Shown in pieces: positions 1 through 8,149 of a DNA stretch of 64,000 nucleotides. The stretch comes from Cellulosilyticum lentocellum DSM 5427 (GTDB lineage Bacteria; Bacillota; Clostridia; Lachnospirales; Cellulosilyticaceae). How positions within the stretch are numbered: the first letter of the stretch is position 1; every line of letters starts with the position of its first letter. The notes beneath the pieces are model-generated. The model ran no database searches, had not been told where the DNA came from, and saw only the letters and a list, made by a program, of their open reading frames with translations. Made by a program: the position numbers and the translations under genes. The stretch is taken from positions 4,431,001 through 4,495,000 of the forward strand of contig NC_015275.1 of the NCBI RefSeq assembly GCF_000178835.2, in the 5' to 3' direction.

Positions 1-187
1 CTGCTGGTCTAGAACCTATAGTTCCTGATAAATGATTAATAAAGCCTAAAGACCTTTCTACATTGACTTGTTCTATAAAAGTAGCTGTCCTTTTATCCAT
101 AGTATCACTAGCAAAACAGGTCCCTACACTACCCAAAGCTACTATTACTGACAATAGCCAAGCCTTTTTTCTATTTATTAAAAACAC
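1..187 (-). CDS. Exported M28-like peptidase, N-terminal fragment
   Basis: The reverse strand has AGGAGG at 195-200, then a GTG start at 185-187, and an open frame of 62 codons that runs off the window edge. The first ~27 residues form a signal peptide: a basic start (NRKK), a hydrophobic stretch, then TCFAS, which suits cleavage after CFA. The mature part holds RSLGFINHLSGTIGSRPAG, which resembles the first conserved block of secreted M28 aminopeptidases (their LS..IGPR.AGT motif). The metal ligands lie outside the window, so the family call is inference. The Cys at the end of the hydrophobic stretch does not fit a lipobox well (Thr at -1). Confidence 0.5.
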   Translation of the reverse strand, partial: MFLINRKKAWLLSVIVALGSVGTCFASDTMDKRTATFIEQVNVERSLGFINHLSGTIGSRPA

Positions 188-570
188 TTAAATCCCTCCT
201 AATTCGCTTTAACTCATTACATTGTATCACTCTTAGGACGAATTAAATAATCTTAATATTTTTATAATATTATTTTTTCTTATTGAGTGATTATAGTAAA
301 TAGAGATTTGTAGTTACTTATTTTATTCTTTATTAGGGATTCGGTTACTTGGCTACATATATATAAGTATAAGAACAAATAAATAGCTTCCCACGGCATA
401 ATTACCACAGCTTCAATCTGAGGAACTGACCGGGTCAGCCAAGTCTCAATCTATTGTTATAGGTACCTCTGGACTTAAGGAAGATGTTCACTGATGCGCT
501 GCAAGGAAGACGCCATATATAAGTTGTTTTAAATGTTTTTATACGTCACATTATCAAATAAAGTTTTAAA
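188..570. other. Gene-free AT-rich stretch
   Basis: I see no credible coding frame here on either strand. It contains the ribosome binding site of the leftward peptidase gene at 195-200 and, at 426-440, a short hairpin (CTGAC/GTCAG). From about 400 onward base composition rises, so the structured transcript proposed at 571-767 may begin earlier. Confidence 0.4.
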
Positions 571-767
571 CCAGAGTCTTAAGGTCTTAGCTTCCTAGCA
601 TAGGGTGCACCGGCTAAGACTTTTAGGAGCTCCTCACTCATTGGTTTGACTTTCATAACTAGTTCTAGTAGGCACTAAGCTATAACGCATACGTGCTGAG
701 GAGTCATTTTGCGCCTTGTTTAAGGTCTACTTAGCTAGCTGTGAAAGTTCATTTCAAGAGTCTGGAA
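571..767 (+). ncRNA. Candidate structured non-coding RNA, unclassified
   Basis: No open frame fits, but pairing is dense. An outer stem joins CCAGAGTCTT (571-580) to AAGAGTCTGG near 756-765 with one mismatch. Inside, GTCTTAGC pairs perfectly with GCTAAGAC as a hairpin near 583-620, and CTCCTCA pairs with TGAGGAG across a large loop (~630-703). A strong terminator follows at once (768-816). This arrangement suggests an independent small RNA of about 200 nt. I could not match it to 6S, tmRNA, RNase P, SRP RNA or a T-box. The short AGGGTGCACCG run is only superficially like a T-box. Confidence 0.4.
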
Positions 768-816
768 CAAAAAATAGCTCTTCAAGTAGTGATACTACTT
801 GAAGAGCTATTTTTTG
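768..816. terminator. Bidirectional rho-independent terminator
   Basis: A perfect 23-bp inverted repeat (arms 768-790 and 794-816, 3-nt loop GAT) ends in T-runs on both strands. It closes the putative RNA from the left and the leftward DUF4173 gene, whose stop codon starts one base beyond the repeat. Confidence 0.85.
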
Positions 817-2445
817 TTATCTTAGAAATACTAAAGGCCTCACAGCACCTTCAATACTTTCATAGCCCGCTTCTTTAATTTTTTCTAGATAGTCTCTTCC
901 TCTATAATCTGCTAGGTTGAAGGCTTGCCACTTTTCATTTTGAAGATTATATTCCAACCTTGAAAGAATATAAGTTGCAGTGTCGTAATACATATCTTCT
1001 TGATATTCAAGTACTTCTGGATGTGAAGCTACCAACTCCTTAATAGGTCCTAATGCACTACTACTTAAATTATAACAGCCACTTAAATCACTTGTTTTGC
1101 CTTGCTTATACAAATTTACATTTTGGCGAGCTACTAGGTAATCTACATTACTATAATTTAATCCTAAGTACATGACTGTAAACACAATAAATACTATTTT
1201 AATAAGCTTCAACTTCTGCCAAAACACTTTAGCAAATACTAATATAACCACCATCAAGCTTAATACTAAAAACCAAGCTACATAAACTCTCCATAAGCTT
1301 AGGCCATATCTCTCCATATACATGAACATCTTAGAAAGAGCACAAGTCACCATAAAAGCTGTAAATCCTGTAATAAAACTAATCATCACTTTGATGTATG
1401 TATTTTTCTTTCCTTTTTCCCTTTTAGTAATATAGCTCAAAAACATAATAGTGAGCAAATTAAACCCTACTATTGGTAATGTCTCAAAAAAGCCTCTTCT
1501 CGCATATTCAGAAGATGAAAAATCTGCAGGTAATACACCCTTAAAAGCTGATACAAAATAGGCTAGCTGAGAACAGCAAAAGATCAAATAAACTACGCAG
1601 AGCAATGTTCCTATGGTACTCACTACTACAAAATCTAGATAGATCCCTGGCTGATTAACCACACTATCTTCTTGATTAATGAGGTCATGTTCCTCATTTA
1701 AAATCCTCTCTGATTCATCCTCCATTAGCAAAGAATCTCTTACCCTCTGAGGATCAATATAATTTTCTCTTACTTCTCTAACTTCCTTATGTGATAAGCC
1801 ATAAAAATAACTAAAGAACATAAAGAATAGAATAACCACAAAGAATGACTTAGCACCCAGTTTGTCAAAATTAAAGGTAAGGTTTTGGAATGCAAAATTG
1901 ATTATTCCCTCAAAAGCAGCATCCGCACTGGCTAACAAGCCAACAACCACTAGCAGTATAGGTGTTGCAATAACTACTCCTAAAAGCACCTTACCTATTA
2001 CTTTCATATTTTTCTTTTGTCCTGTTCCAAGTTCATCCTTAACTAATACAACAGGTTTATTAATAGACGCAAAAGGTAATGTAATTCCTAAACTCAGAAC
2101 TTCTCCTACCCAAGCAGGTAAAAAAGCTGCTTGTTCACATTTTCCAAATACCTCAAGGGCATGTAATAACATCAAAATGCCTAGAAATATGATGTTAAAT
2201 CCTCTTAATACCGTATTTCCAAATATAACAAAATCTAAGGTAGATAATACAATAGGTATCATAAGCCACTTAGCTAGCTTGCTCATTGACCTCTTATACA
2301 GTTTTGAAAACAATCCCAAACATACAAAGTATGCTATAACTCCTGCTACTACCCCTAATCCAAGTCCCCCGAATAAAATAGTCTCCATGACGATAATAGC
2401 CAGAACAAGGGTTCCCCCTAACATCCATTTTTCAGCTTTCTCCAT
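817..2445 (-). CDS. DUF4173-type polytopic membrane protein
   Basis: A 542-residue integral membrane protein with about a dozen hydrophobic segments. The segment LLVVVGLLASADAAFEGII is typical of the DUF4153/DUF4173 family, whose function is unknown. There is a charged cytoplasmic loop of about 40 residues near 225-265. The start is supported by AAGGGGGATTTTGGG just before the ATG. It is the last gene after a DUF2975 gene and a small HTH regulator on the same strand, and ends on a strong terminator. In many Firmicutes, DUF4173/DUF4153 genes sit beside such HTH-DUF2975 pairs, so a shared envelope-related regulon is likely but unproven. Confidence 0.75.
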   Translation of the reverse strand: MEKAEKWMLGGTLVLAIIVMETILFGGLGLGVVAGVIAYFVCLGLFSKLYKRSMSKLAKWLMIPIVLSTLDFVIFGNTVLRGFNIIFLGILMLLHALEVFGKCEQAAFLPAWVGEVLSLGITLPFASINKPVVLVKDELGTGQKKNMKVIGKVLLGVVIATPILLVVVGLLASADAAFEGIINFAFQNLTFNFDKLGAKSFFVVILFFMFFSYFYGLSHKEVREVRENYIDPQRVRDSLLMEDESERILNEEHDLINQEDSVVNQPGIYLDFVVVSTIGTLLCVVYLIFCCSQLAYFVSAFKGVLPADFSSSEYARRGFFETLPIVGFNLLTIMFLSYITKREKGKKNTYIKVMISFITGFTAFMVTCALSKMFMYMERYGLSLWRVYVAWFLVLSLMVVILVFAKVFWQKLKLIKIVFIVFTVMYLGLNYSNVDYLVARQNVNLYKQGKTSDLSGCYNLSSSALGPIKELVASHPEVLEYQEDMYYDTATYILSRLEYNLQNEKWQAFNLADYRGRDYLEKIKEAGYESIEGAVRPLVFLR

Positions 2446-2477
2446 CCCAAAATCCCCCTTTCTTTACCTCACTTAAC

Positions 2478-2699
2478 TCATTTTTTTAACTCTTCCTCTT
2501 TAACATACTCTAGTAATTCTCCGGGCTGGCATTCTAATACCTCACATAAGGCTTCTAATGTAGAAAAACGAACTGCTTTTCCTTTATTATTTTTAAGAAC
2601 AGATAAATTCGCTAAGGTAATTCCTACCTTCTCAGAAAGCTCATTCATACTCATTTTGCGTTTAGCAAGCATTACATCTAAATTAACGATAATAGGCAT
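2478..2699 (-). CDS. Small XRE-family HTH regulator (YozG-like)
   Basis: A 73-residue protein that is almost only a Cro/CI-type helix-turn-helix. The pattern MSMNELSEKVGITLANLSVL is the HTH, followed by AVRFSTLEALCEVLECQPGELLEY, the standard end of the HTH_26/YozG family. GAGGTG precedes the ATG. It lies between a DUF2975 membrane protein and a DUF4173 membrane protein and is clearly paralogous to the HTH gene at 3351-3581. It probably represses its own operon. No cofactor domain is present, so any signal would have to reach it through its membrane partner. Confidence 0.85.
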   Translation of the reverse strand: MPIIVNLDVMLAKRKMSMNELSEKVGITLANLSVLKNNKGKAVRFSTLEALCEVLECQPGELLEYVKEEELKK

Positions 2700-2742
2700 C
2701 TTTCTTCACCTCGTCTTCTTCTCATAAATTTTCAGTCTTCTC

Positions 2743-3207
2743 TTAAATCGTTAATTCATTCTCCTCTTTAATCTCTATGGCTAGTTCTACAAGTCTATAT
2801 AAAATAGCTGCAATTAAAGCGACCATAAAAGCTCCGACTGTAATCACAATAATACCAAAGGTAGCCTGCATGAAAATACAGGTAAATAAGTAACAAAGGA
2901 AAATAAACAAAGCACAAATACTAATGACTTTTAGACTCTGACTACTGCTACCTGAGAAAGGCTCACGATCAATAATGTTTTTGGCTAGTTTTCTAGTCAT
3001 CCATAATACAATCCAAGCTGGTACTCCTGTAATATAAAGTAGAACTAGGATTTTATAGTGTTCTACTAAATTGTAGAAGGCACTCCCCTCAAAAACAAAA
3101 TCCATTAACCAAGGTAATGCCGCAAGGCTAGCAGTTGCTAGTGCAAGTCCACCCATCACGACCCAATATAATAATTGACTTAAGATATCTGTTTTTAATT
3201 TTCTCAT
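2743..3207 (-). CDS. DUF2975 membrane protein (copy 1)
   Basis: A 154-residue protein with four predicted membrane helices (about residues 13-33, 47-67, 90-112, 117-140). The segment between helices 2 and 3 contains REPFSGSSSQSLKVISICAL, the region where DUF2975 proteins carry their conserved (E/K)PFxxxN/S..L motif. The function of DUF2975 is unknown, but it is regularly encoded immediately upstream of a YozG-like HTH protein, as here (gap 43 bp). GAGGTG lies 7 nt before the ATG. A good promoter with direct repeats sits just upstream (3228-3256). Confidence 0.8.
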   Translation of the reverse strand: MRKLKTDILSQLLYWVVMGGLALATASLAALPWLMDFVFEGSAFYNLVEHYKILVLLYITGVPAWIVLWMTRKLAKNIIDREPFSGSSSQSLKVISICALFIFLCYLFTCIFMQATFGIIVITVGAFMVALIAAILYRLVELAIEIKEENELTI

Positions 3208-3227
3208 AATTTCTCACCTCAAAATGT

Positions 3228-3256
3228 ATTATAGTACAACGCAAAATGTAAAGCAA
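3228..3256 (-). promoter_or_regulatory. Promoter of DUF2975/HTH/DUF4173 operon with repeats
   Basis: Read on the minus strand: -35 TTGCTT (3251-3256), 17-nt spacer, perfect -10 TATAAT (3228-3233). The direct repeat TACATTTTG(C/A)G brackets the -10, and just upstream AAAAATATA flanks CGAAAAACG. These are natural operator candidates for the two small HTH proteins encoded nearby. Confidence 0.65.
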
Positions 3257-3309
3257 TATATTTTTATCGTTTTTCGATATATTTTTATTGAAATATGGTT
3301 ATGAACTAA

Positions 3310-3352
3310 AAAAACACCATCATAGCCTGCAAAAGACTATGATGGTGTTTTT
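3310..3352 (-). terminator. Rho-independent terminator between the two HTH cassettes
   Basis: Sixteen-base arms 3310-3325 and 3337-3352 pair perfectly around an 11-nt loop, followed on the minus strand by a run of T. The right arm overlaps the stop codon of the HTH gene at 3351. It separates the upstream DUF2975-HTH cassette from the downstream one. Confidence 0.85.
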
Positions 3353-3581
3353 ATTCCTCTTCCAATTCTTCACCTTCAATATATTTATATTCTAACAAGT
3401 CTCCTGGTTGACACTCCAATACTCTACAAATAGCATTGATGGTAGAAAAACGGACTGCCTTTACTTTACCTGTCTTTAAATTAGAAAGATTAACAATAGA
3501 TATGCCTACTTGCTGCGAGAGTTCACTAAGTTGCATCTTTCTATCTGCTAACATCCTATCCAAACGTACAATAATAGCCAT
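3351..3581 (-). CDS. Small XRE-family HTH regulator (second copy)
   Basis: A 76-residue Cro/CI-type regulator, paralogue of the protein at 2478-2699. Both share the opening IIVxLDxMLAxRKM, the HTH core (LSELSQQVGISIVNLSNL here) and the C-terminal VLECQPGDLLEY. The ending is acidic (EGEELEEE). GAAGGAAGG precedes the ATG. It follows a DUF2975 gene by 14 bp, so the two are surely co-transcribed. Likely role: autorepressor of this cassette, perhaps cross-acting on the neighbouring one because the recognition helices are similar but not identical. Confidence 0.85.
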   Translation of the reverse strand: MAIIVRLDRMLADRKMQLSELSQQVGISIVNLSNLKTGKVKAVRFSTINAICRVLECQPGDLLEYKYIEGEELEEE

Positions 3582-3595
3582 GTTGTCCTTCCTTC

Positions 3596-4198
3596 CTATA
3601 CGGTTTCATCATATTCGTTTTGCAAGTAACAACCATATTTAAAAATTCCAGAAATCAAGATAATAATAACACCTAATAATATAGTACTTCCATCTAAAGC
3701 ATTAATGGTAAAATTAATGTTTTCTAGCCCTAATGAATTTATCATAGGAAATACAAGATTAAAAATTATGATATAGCTTAGTGATTCAAAAAGGCTGCCT
3801 ATTATTACAGTAATTCCTATTATCATCAATCTTTTAGAATTCTTTTCATCAAAAGGTTTACCACCCTCTACTGTTATTAATAAGTCTCTAATCATCTTAA
3901 CAATGACAATAGTCGCAATGATTATAGGAATCATTGAACTAGCTATAGCTAAAATGAGTGTTCTAACTTGAGCCACTCCTAAAAATTGATTGTCTTTTAG
4001 TTGGATGTTAAGATGTCTTCCTATATTTAATTGTAAACCAATATGTGCAAAACTACTATTAGGAATAAACGCCATGATCCCTCCAATAACAATCCCCCCA
4101 ACTAGACCAATAATCATTATAACAATCATTACATTCATCATTAATTTTAGTGCTTTTGCAAATTTTTTAACCCTATCTACATCTACCTTACGACTCAT
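3596..4198 (-). CDS. DUF2975 membrane protein (copy 2)
   Basis: A 200-residue protein with four membrane helices. The motif EGGKPFDEKNSKRLMIIG between helices 2 and 3 is the textbook DUF2975 signature (PFxxxNxxRL). A loop of about 40 residues after helix 1 (NSSFAHIGLQLNIGR...) probably faces outside. GAGGTGGGG is placed 6 nt before the ATG. It heads a two-gene cassette with the HTH gene 14 bp downstream. The divergence from copy 1 shows that this is an old duplication, not a recent one. Confidence 0.85.
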   Translation of the reverse strand: MSRKVDVDRVKKFAKALKLMMNVMIVIMIIGLVGGIVIGGIMAFIPNSSFAHIGLQLNIGRHLNIQLKDNQFLGVAQVRTLILAIASSMIPIIIATIVIVKMIRDLLITVEGGKPFDEKNSKRLMIIGITVIIGSLFESLSYIIIFNLVFPMINSLGLENINFTINALDGSTILLGVIIILISGIFKYGCYLQNEYDETV

Positions 4199-4236
4199 TT
4201 TAACCCCACCTCATTATCCTGAATATTTATAAATAT

Positions 4237-4265
4237 ATATTATATTCGTTTTTATATTTTGTCAA
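4237..4265 (-). promoter_or_regulatory. Promoter of second DUF2975-HTH cassette
   Basis: On the minus strand a perfect -35 TTGACA (4260-4265) is followed after 17 nt by TAATAT (4237-4242). An alternative TATAAT lies 15 nt away. The region down to the ATG at 4198 is very AT-rich. Confidence 0.6.
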
Positions 4266-4364
4266 TAATTTTTTAATGATAAACATTAAATTATTATCTT
4301 TATTATATTTGACATTTTACATCTTGCACCAACTAAATAAAGTTGCAAGCCAGAATCTGGAGCC

Positions 4365-4408
4365 AAAAAGCTCTCACCATGTACCTAAATACTTAGTGAG
4401 AGCTTTTT
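4365..4408 (-). terminator. Rho-independent terminator
   Basis: Arms AAAAAGCTCTCAC (4365-4377) and GTGAGAGCTTTTT (4396-4408) pair perfectly with an 18-nt loop. It lies 53 bp beyond the stop of the leftward SDR gene and also ends in T on the plus strand. Confidence 0.8.
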
Positions 4409-4460
4409 ATTATTTACTTAGGCCTACTATAGCTTCATATTCATAAGGATAGACATGAAA

Positions 4461-5420
4461 CTACTCTAAGGCTAATCCCTCAAGTAGTAATTTTATACCT
4501 TCTAGCATACGTTCATCTATCACTTGTGGCTTTTCTTCCACATACCACTCATAAGCTTTTTTGAGGCCTGCTATTAGAGGTGTTTCTGCTACTAGAAGCT
4601 CCCTATCGCACTTTGAAGTATCTAATAAGTAAGTGCATTCTCTAAAAGGAAAATACATTCTAGAAACCATACCTTCTGGTGTTTTCAACTTAATTATTTG
4701 TGCTTGCTTACCCATTACCTTAGCTGCTGTCTCTACCCATTCTTCATAAGTCACCTGCTCTTTATGAGTCACATTGTAAACTTGTCCTATAGCTTTTTCT
4801 TCATACATAGCAGCTTCAAATAGCTTTACTAGATCTTCAATATAAAGGAATTGTACTCTCGTATCCCCCTCTGGTACTAAAACAGGTTGATTCTTTGAAA
4901 TTTGATGGAACAAGTAGCTTTCACGATATAGATTATTGCCAGGTCCGTAAATGTAAGTTGGCCTCAACATAGTAACAGGTATTCCCTTTGCCTGATACAA
5001 TTCAAATAAGTAATCTTCTATGGCCAATTTATCTAAACCATATTTACCCCAATTCTTATTTTCTCCTTTTGAAAAGGTTTCATCCATAACCTCTTCAGAA
5101 GGTATGTACACTGCCCCTGAGCTACAGAAAATATAACGTTTTAGCTGTGAAGTATCTAGGACCTTAAAAAGGTTTGTTACATCTTCTAAAGTATAGGCTG
5201 AGATATCAAAAACATAATCAAAAGCTTTTCCTTCTATATTGAAAGCTATTTCTGAAATACATTTACGATTTCCTTTATAATGAGCCGTAAACCCACTGTA
5301 TTTCACAGGCCTTACTCCCCTTGTAAAAATAGATACTTGATGTCCTTTTTCAATCATATACTTAGCTAATGCTTCACTTACAAACTCAGTTCCACCCATA
5401 ATGAGTATTTCCAAACTCAT
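4461..5420 (-). CDS. NAD-dependent epimerase/dehydratase (extended SDR)
   Basis: A 319-residue Rossmann-fold protein. The N-terminus MSLEILIMGGTEFVSEALA carries the GGTxFVS form of the dinucleotide-binding loop. The catalytic motif appears as YGLDKLAIEDYL (YxxxK) near residues 125-136, and RPTYIYGPG is the conserved post-catalytic block of extended SDRs. These features fit the NAD-dependent sugar-nucleotide epimerase / mRNA-binding CSP41-like subgroup. The real substrate cannot be told. GAGGAAAGAAGG precedes the ATG. It is divergent from luxE, and the two promoters overlap at about 5474-5517. Confidence 0.8.
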   Translation of the reverse strand: MSLEILIMGGTEFVSEALAKYMIEKGHQVSIFTRGVRPVKYSGFTAHYKGNRKCISEIAFNIEGKAFDYVFDISAYTLEDVTNLFKVLDTSQLKRYIFCSSGAVYIPSEEVMDETFSKGENKNWGKYGLDKLAIEDYLFELYQAKGIPVTMLRPTYIYGPGNNLYRESYLFHQISKNQPVLVPEGDTRVQFLYIEDLVKLFEAAMYEEKAIGQVYNVTHKEQVTYEEWVETAAKVMGKQAQIIKLKTPEGMVSRMYFPFRECTYLLDTSKCDRELLVAETPLIAGLKKAYEWYVEEKPQVIDERMLEGIKLLLEGLALE

Positions 5421-5473
5421 CGCCTTCTTTCCTCTGACATAGTAAAAACCCTAGCTACTAAAAATTCATCTTC

Positions 5474-5482
5474 ATTATAGCA
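5474..5482 (-). promoter_or_regulatory. Extended -10 promoter of SDR gene
   Basis: Minus-strand TGCTATAAT is an extended -10 element (TGnTATAAT) with TATAAT at 5474-5479. No good -35 is present. It lies back to back with the luxE promoter, so regulation of the two genes may be linked. Confidence 0.5.
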
Positions 5483-5488
5483 TACGAA

Positions 5489-5517
5489 TTGTCCTTGCTT
5501 ACCATTTGTTCTATAAT
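5489..5517 (+). promoter_or_regulatory. Promoter of luxE-luxC pair
   Basis: TTGTCC (5489-5494), a 17-nt spacer and a perfect TATAAT (5512-5517). This predicts a leader of about 80 nt before the luxE start. Confidence 0.6.
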
Positions 5518-5604
5518 AGTAAGAAACACTTATTTTCTAGACATCATGCAGCCACTAAGAGAAATGACTGAGGAATGATTCAAAATAAAAACAGGAGGCT
5601 ACCT

Positions 5605-6726
5605 ATGGATTACCGAAATAAACTCTTTACCCATAAGAACCCCTATGATTTAGCTGAAACAGATGGTCTTTTTATAAAGGCCATTAAGCAAAATGGACAA
5701 TTCCAATATGAGCATTGCCCTGAATATGCAACAATACTTGATAGCAACTACTTCTCTTTTTCCTCATTAAATACAATCAATGATTTAGCCAAGTTACCTT
5801 TTATTCCAACTCTATTCTTTAAATCACACCAGCTTTTCACCATGCCACCTGAAAAACTTCTTATTAAAGCAACCTCCTCTGGTACTAAAGGTAAGAAAAG
5901 TCATATTGGCTTTGATAATCTAGGCCTTTATTGCGGCCTTCGTATGGTTCTTCGTCTAGGAAAAATTCATCATCTCTTTTCCATTAAACCCACTAATTAT
6001 ATTCTCCTCGGTTATGAACCTCATAAAAGTAATCAAACAGCTGTCACTAAAACAGCTTTTGGAGCTACTTTATTTGCTCCTCCCTTACATCGTGCTTATG
6101 CTCTGAAGTATACGCCTGAAGGTTATAAAGTAGACTTAGAAGGCCTTATTACTGCTCTTGAAAAGTATAGCCATCAACCTTTTCCTGTTCGCTTCATGGG
6201 TTTTCCTTCTTATACTTATTTCCTACTGGAAAAATTAAAGGAAAAGGAACTAAATTTCAAGCTCAAAAAAGGCTCTAAGGTCTTATTAGGGGGTGGCTGG
6301 AAGCAATTCTTTACTAGCCAAGTTGATAAAAAAGAACTTTATCAATTAATTGAAAACACTTTAGGCATTCCAGAATCTCATGTTGTAGAATTTTTCGGTG
6401 CTGTTGAGCACCCTATTTTATACTGTGATTGTCCTAACCATCATTTTCATATTCCTATTTATAGTAGGGCTATTATAAGAGATGTTCATACATTAGAACC
6501 TGTTAAAAATGGTCAAATAGGTCTTATCAATCTTATTACTCCAATGGTCAAAAGCGTTCCTCTACTCAGTGTAATGACTGACGATCTAGGTATATTACAT
6601 GATGGGGCGTCTTGTGGCTGTGGTATTACTTCTCCTTACCTAGAAATCATAGGTAGAGTCGGACTTCAAGATATCAAAACCTGTGCTGCTGGTGCGGCAG
6701 ACTTATTAAAGGAGATAAAGCTATGA
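5605..6726 (+). CDS. LuxE-like acyl-protein synthetase
   Basis: A 373-residue adenylating enzyme of the LuxE family, which activates a fatty acid with ATP and passes the acyl group to its own Cys for the reductase partner. KATSSGTKGKKSHIGFD is the P-loop-like AMP-binding motif (SSGTxG). Near the C-terminus, KTCAAGAADLL provides a candidate acyl-accepting Cys, matching the position of the acyl Cys in bacterial LuxE. CGCG a little earlier is a further Cys pair. The start at 5605 is chosen because AGGAGG (5593-5598) precedes it by 6 nt. An in-frame ATG at 5575 lacks a site. It overlaps the LuxC gene by 4 bp. Confidence 0.85.
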   Translation: MDYRNKLFTHKNPYDLAETDGLFIKAIKQNGQFQYEHCPEYATILDSNYFSFSSLNTINDLAKLPFIPTLFFKSHQLFTMPPEKLLIKATSSGTKGKKSHIGFDNLGLYCGLRMVLRLGKIHHLFSIKPTNYILLGYEPHKSNQTAVTKTAFGATLFAPPLHRAYALKYTPEGYKVDLEGLITALEKYSHQPFPVRFMGFPSYTYFLLEKLKEKELNFKLKKGSKVLLGGGWKQFFTSQVDKKELYQLIENTLGIPESHVVEFFGAVEHPILYCDCPNHHFHIPIYSRAIIRDVHTLEPVKNGQIGLINLITPMVKSVPLLSVMTDDLGILHDGASCGCGITSPYLEIIGRVGLQDIKTCAAGAADLLKEIKL

Positions 6727-8033
6727 TTTTAATAAATGGTGATATTATCCCCTCTCATATGCAAAATAAAATTCTAGAAGACCTCCCCTCTAGGCTGAGT
6801 CAAACTTTAGCTACTAGTATGCTTAATCCTTATTGGGTAATAGAAGCTTGTGATCAACTTTCTAAAAAGCTAGCAAATGGTGAATATAATCATTTTATTT
6901 CTAGACTTCCTATAGACCAAACCTTAGTAAAGGAGGAATTACATACTGTTATCCATATGCTCAAAAGAGAAAGTTTACTTTGTAAATTACATACAGAATT
7001 AGGCTCTAAACCTTTTGAACCTGAAATCATTCTCCCTCCTTTTGAGGAGAGAGCTATTATCAAACATACCTATCCTCTAGGTGTTTTATTTCATATTGCC
7101 GCAGGCAATGCTGATGGTCTTCCTGCTTGTAGCATCGTTGAAGGCTTATTAGCTGGTAATATTAATATCTTAAAGCTCCCACAAGCAGATAAAGATCTGT
7201 CTATCACTTTACTTGCTGAGCTTATTGCTATAGACCCTAGACTCAAGGAATATATTTATGTTTTTGATACACCTTCAACCGACCTTGAAGCCATGAAATG
7301 TATGGCTCAGCTCTCTGATGGTGTTGTCGTTTGGGGTGGTGATTTAGCTGTAGCTGCTATTAGAAAAATGGTTAATCCAGGTACCAAACTTATTGAATGG
7401 GGCCATAAATTGGGCTTTGCTTATATAGTCCCTAATGCCATAAGGGATTCTGCTCTTACTGCTTTAGCTCTGCATATTTTTAGGACCAAACAACTTTTAT
7501 GTAGTTCTTGTCAAACCATTTATATTGATACCGAAAATATAGATGAAATCTATAGCTTCTGTGAAATGTTCCTTCCTTTTATGGAACAAGCTGCTATTAA
7601 ATATCCTATTAACGATATGGGTGCTATTGCTCAGTCTAGCTTACAAGTTTATAATGCTGAACTAGAAAGCCTTTTTTCTACCAACCGTACTTATAAAGGT
7701 AAAGGTGCAAGTTTAATTGCCAAATCAGATCATACGCTAGAACTTTCTTTTATGTTTGGTAGCTGCCTTGTTAAACCCTTACCTCGTCATCAGTTATTAG
7801 AAGTCCTTCGTCAAAGTAAGCCTTACCTTCAAACAGCTGGTTTACTCTGTCTTGCCAAAGACTATCCTATTCTCTCCAATTTACTTTTGAGAGCTGGTTT
7901 AGTTAGGGTAAAGGAGCTTGGCAAAATGTCTGACATTACTTGTATGGATGCTCATGACGGAGACTATCCTCTTAGGCGTTACACAAGAATAACAGAATGT
8001 GATGCTATTGAGTATGATACTCTTAACATATAA
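6723..8033 (+). CDS. LuxC-like fatty acyl reductase
   Basis: A 436-residue member of the LuxC family (aldehyde-dehydrogenase fold), which reduces the acyl-enzyme to a fatty aldehyde with NAD(P)H. KTKQLLCSSCQTIYI matches the catalytic region; Cys260 is the likely nucleophile and Cys263 replaces the more usual Pro. HTYPLGVLFHIAAGNADGLP is the conserved nucleotide-side block of LuxC. It starts inside the stop of luxE (ATGA), so the two are translationally coupled and probably form one reductase complex. No luciferase (LuxAB) or LuxD gene is near, so the aldehyde must serve something other than light. A strong terminator follows. Confidence 0.88.
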   Translation: MILINGDIIPSHMQNKILEDLPSRLSQTLATSMLNPYWVIEACDQLSKKLANGEYNHFISRLPIDQTLVKEELHTVIHMLKRESLLCKLHTELGSKPFEPEIILPPFEERAIIKHTYPLGVLFHIAAGNADGLPACSIVEGLLAGNINILKLPQADKDLSITLLAELIAIDPRLKEYIYVFDTPSTDLEAMKCMAQLSDGVVVWGGDLAVAAIRKMVNPGTKLIEWGHKLGFAYIVPNAIRDSALTALALHIFRTKQLLCSSCQTIYIDTENIDEIYSFCEMFLPFMEQAAIKYPINDMGAIAQSSLQVYNAELESLFSTNRTYKGKGASLIAKSDHTLELSFMFGSCLVKPLPRHQLLEVLRQSKPYLQTAGLLCLAKDYPILSNLLLRAGLVRVKELGKMSDITCMDAHDGDYPLRRYTRITECDAIEYDTLNI

Positions 8034-8053
8034 AAGGCTACAAAAACATTTAT

Positions 8054-8096
8054 GCACGTCTTAAAAGTTGATTACACAACTAAAGACGTGCTTTTT
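8054..8096 (+). terminator. Rho-independent terminator after luxC
   Basis: GCACGTCTT (8054-8062) pairs with AAGACGTGC (8083-8091), with an inner AGTTG/CAACT stem, followed by TTTTT. Confidence 0.85.
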
Positions 8097-8149
8097 AGTT
8101 ACCTTAATTTATTGAGATTTAAATTATAAATAAAATTTCAGGATAAAGC

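Noticed and set aside
602-614. AGGGTGCACCGGC as a T-box
   Set aside because: The T-box core needs AGGGTGG(n)ACCGCG followed by a terminator within a few tens of bases in front of an aminoacyl-tRNA or amino acid gene; none of this is present.
1862-2476. A 204-codon frame on the plus strand
   Set aside because: It is antisense to the DUF4173 gene, lacks a ribosome site, and its composition mirrors the membrane protein on the other strand.
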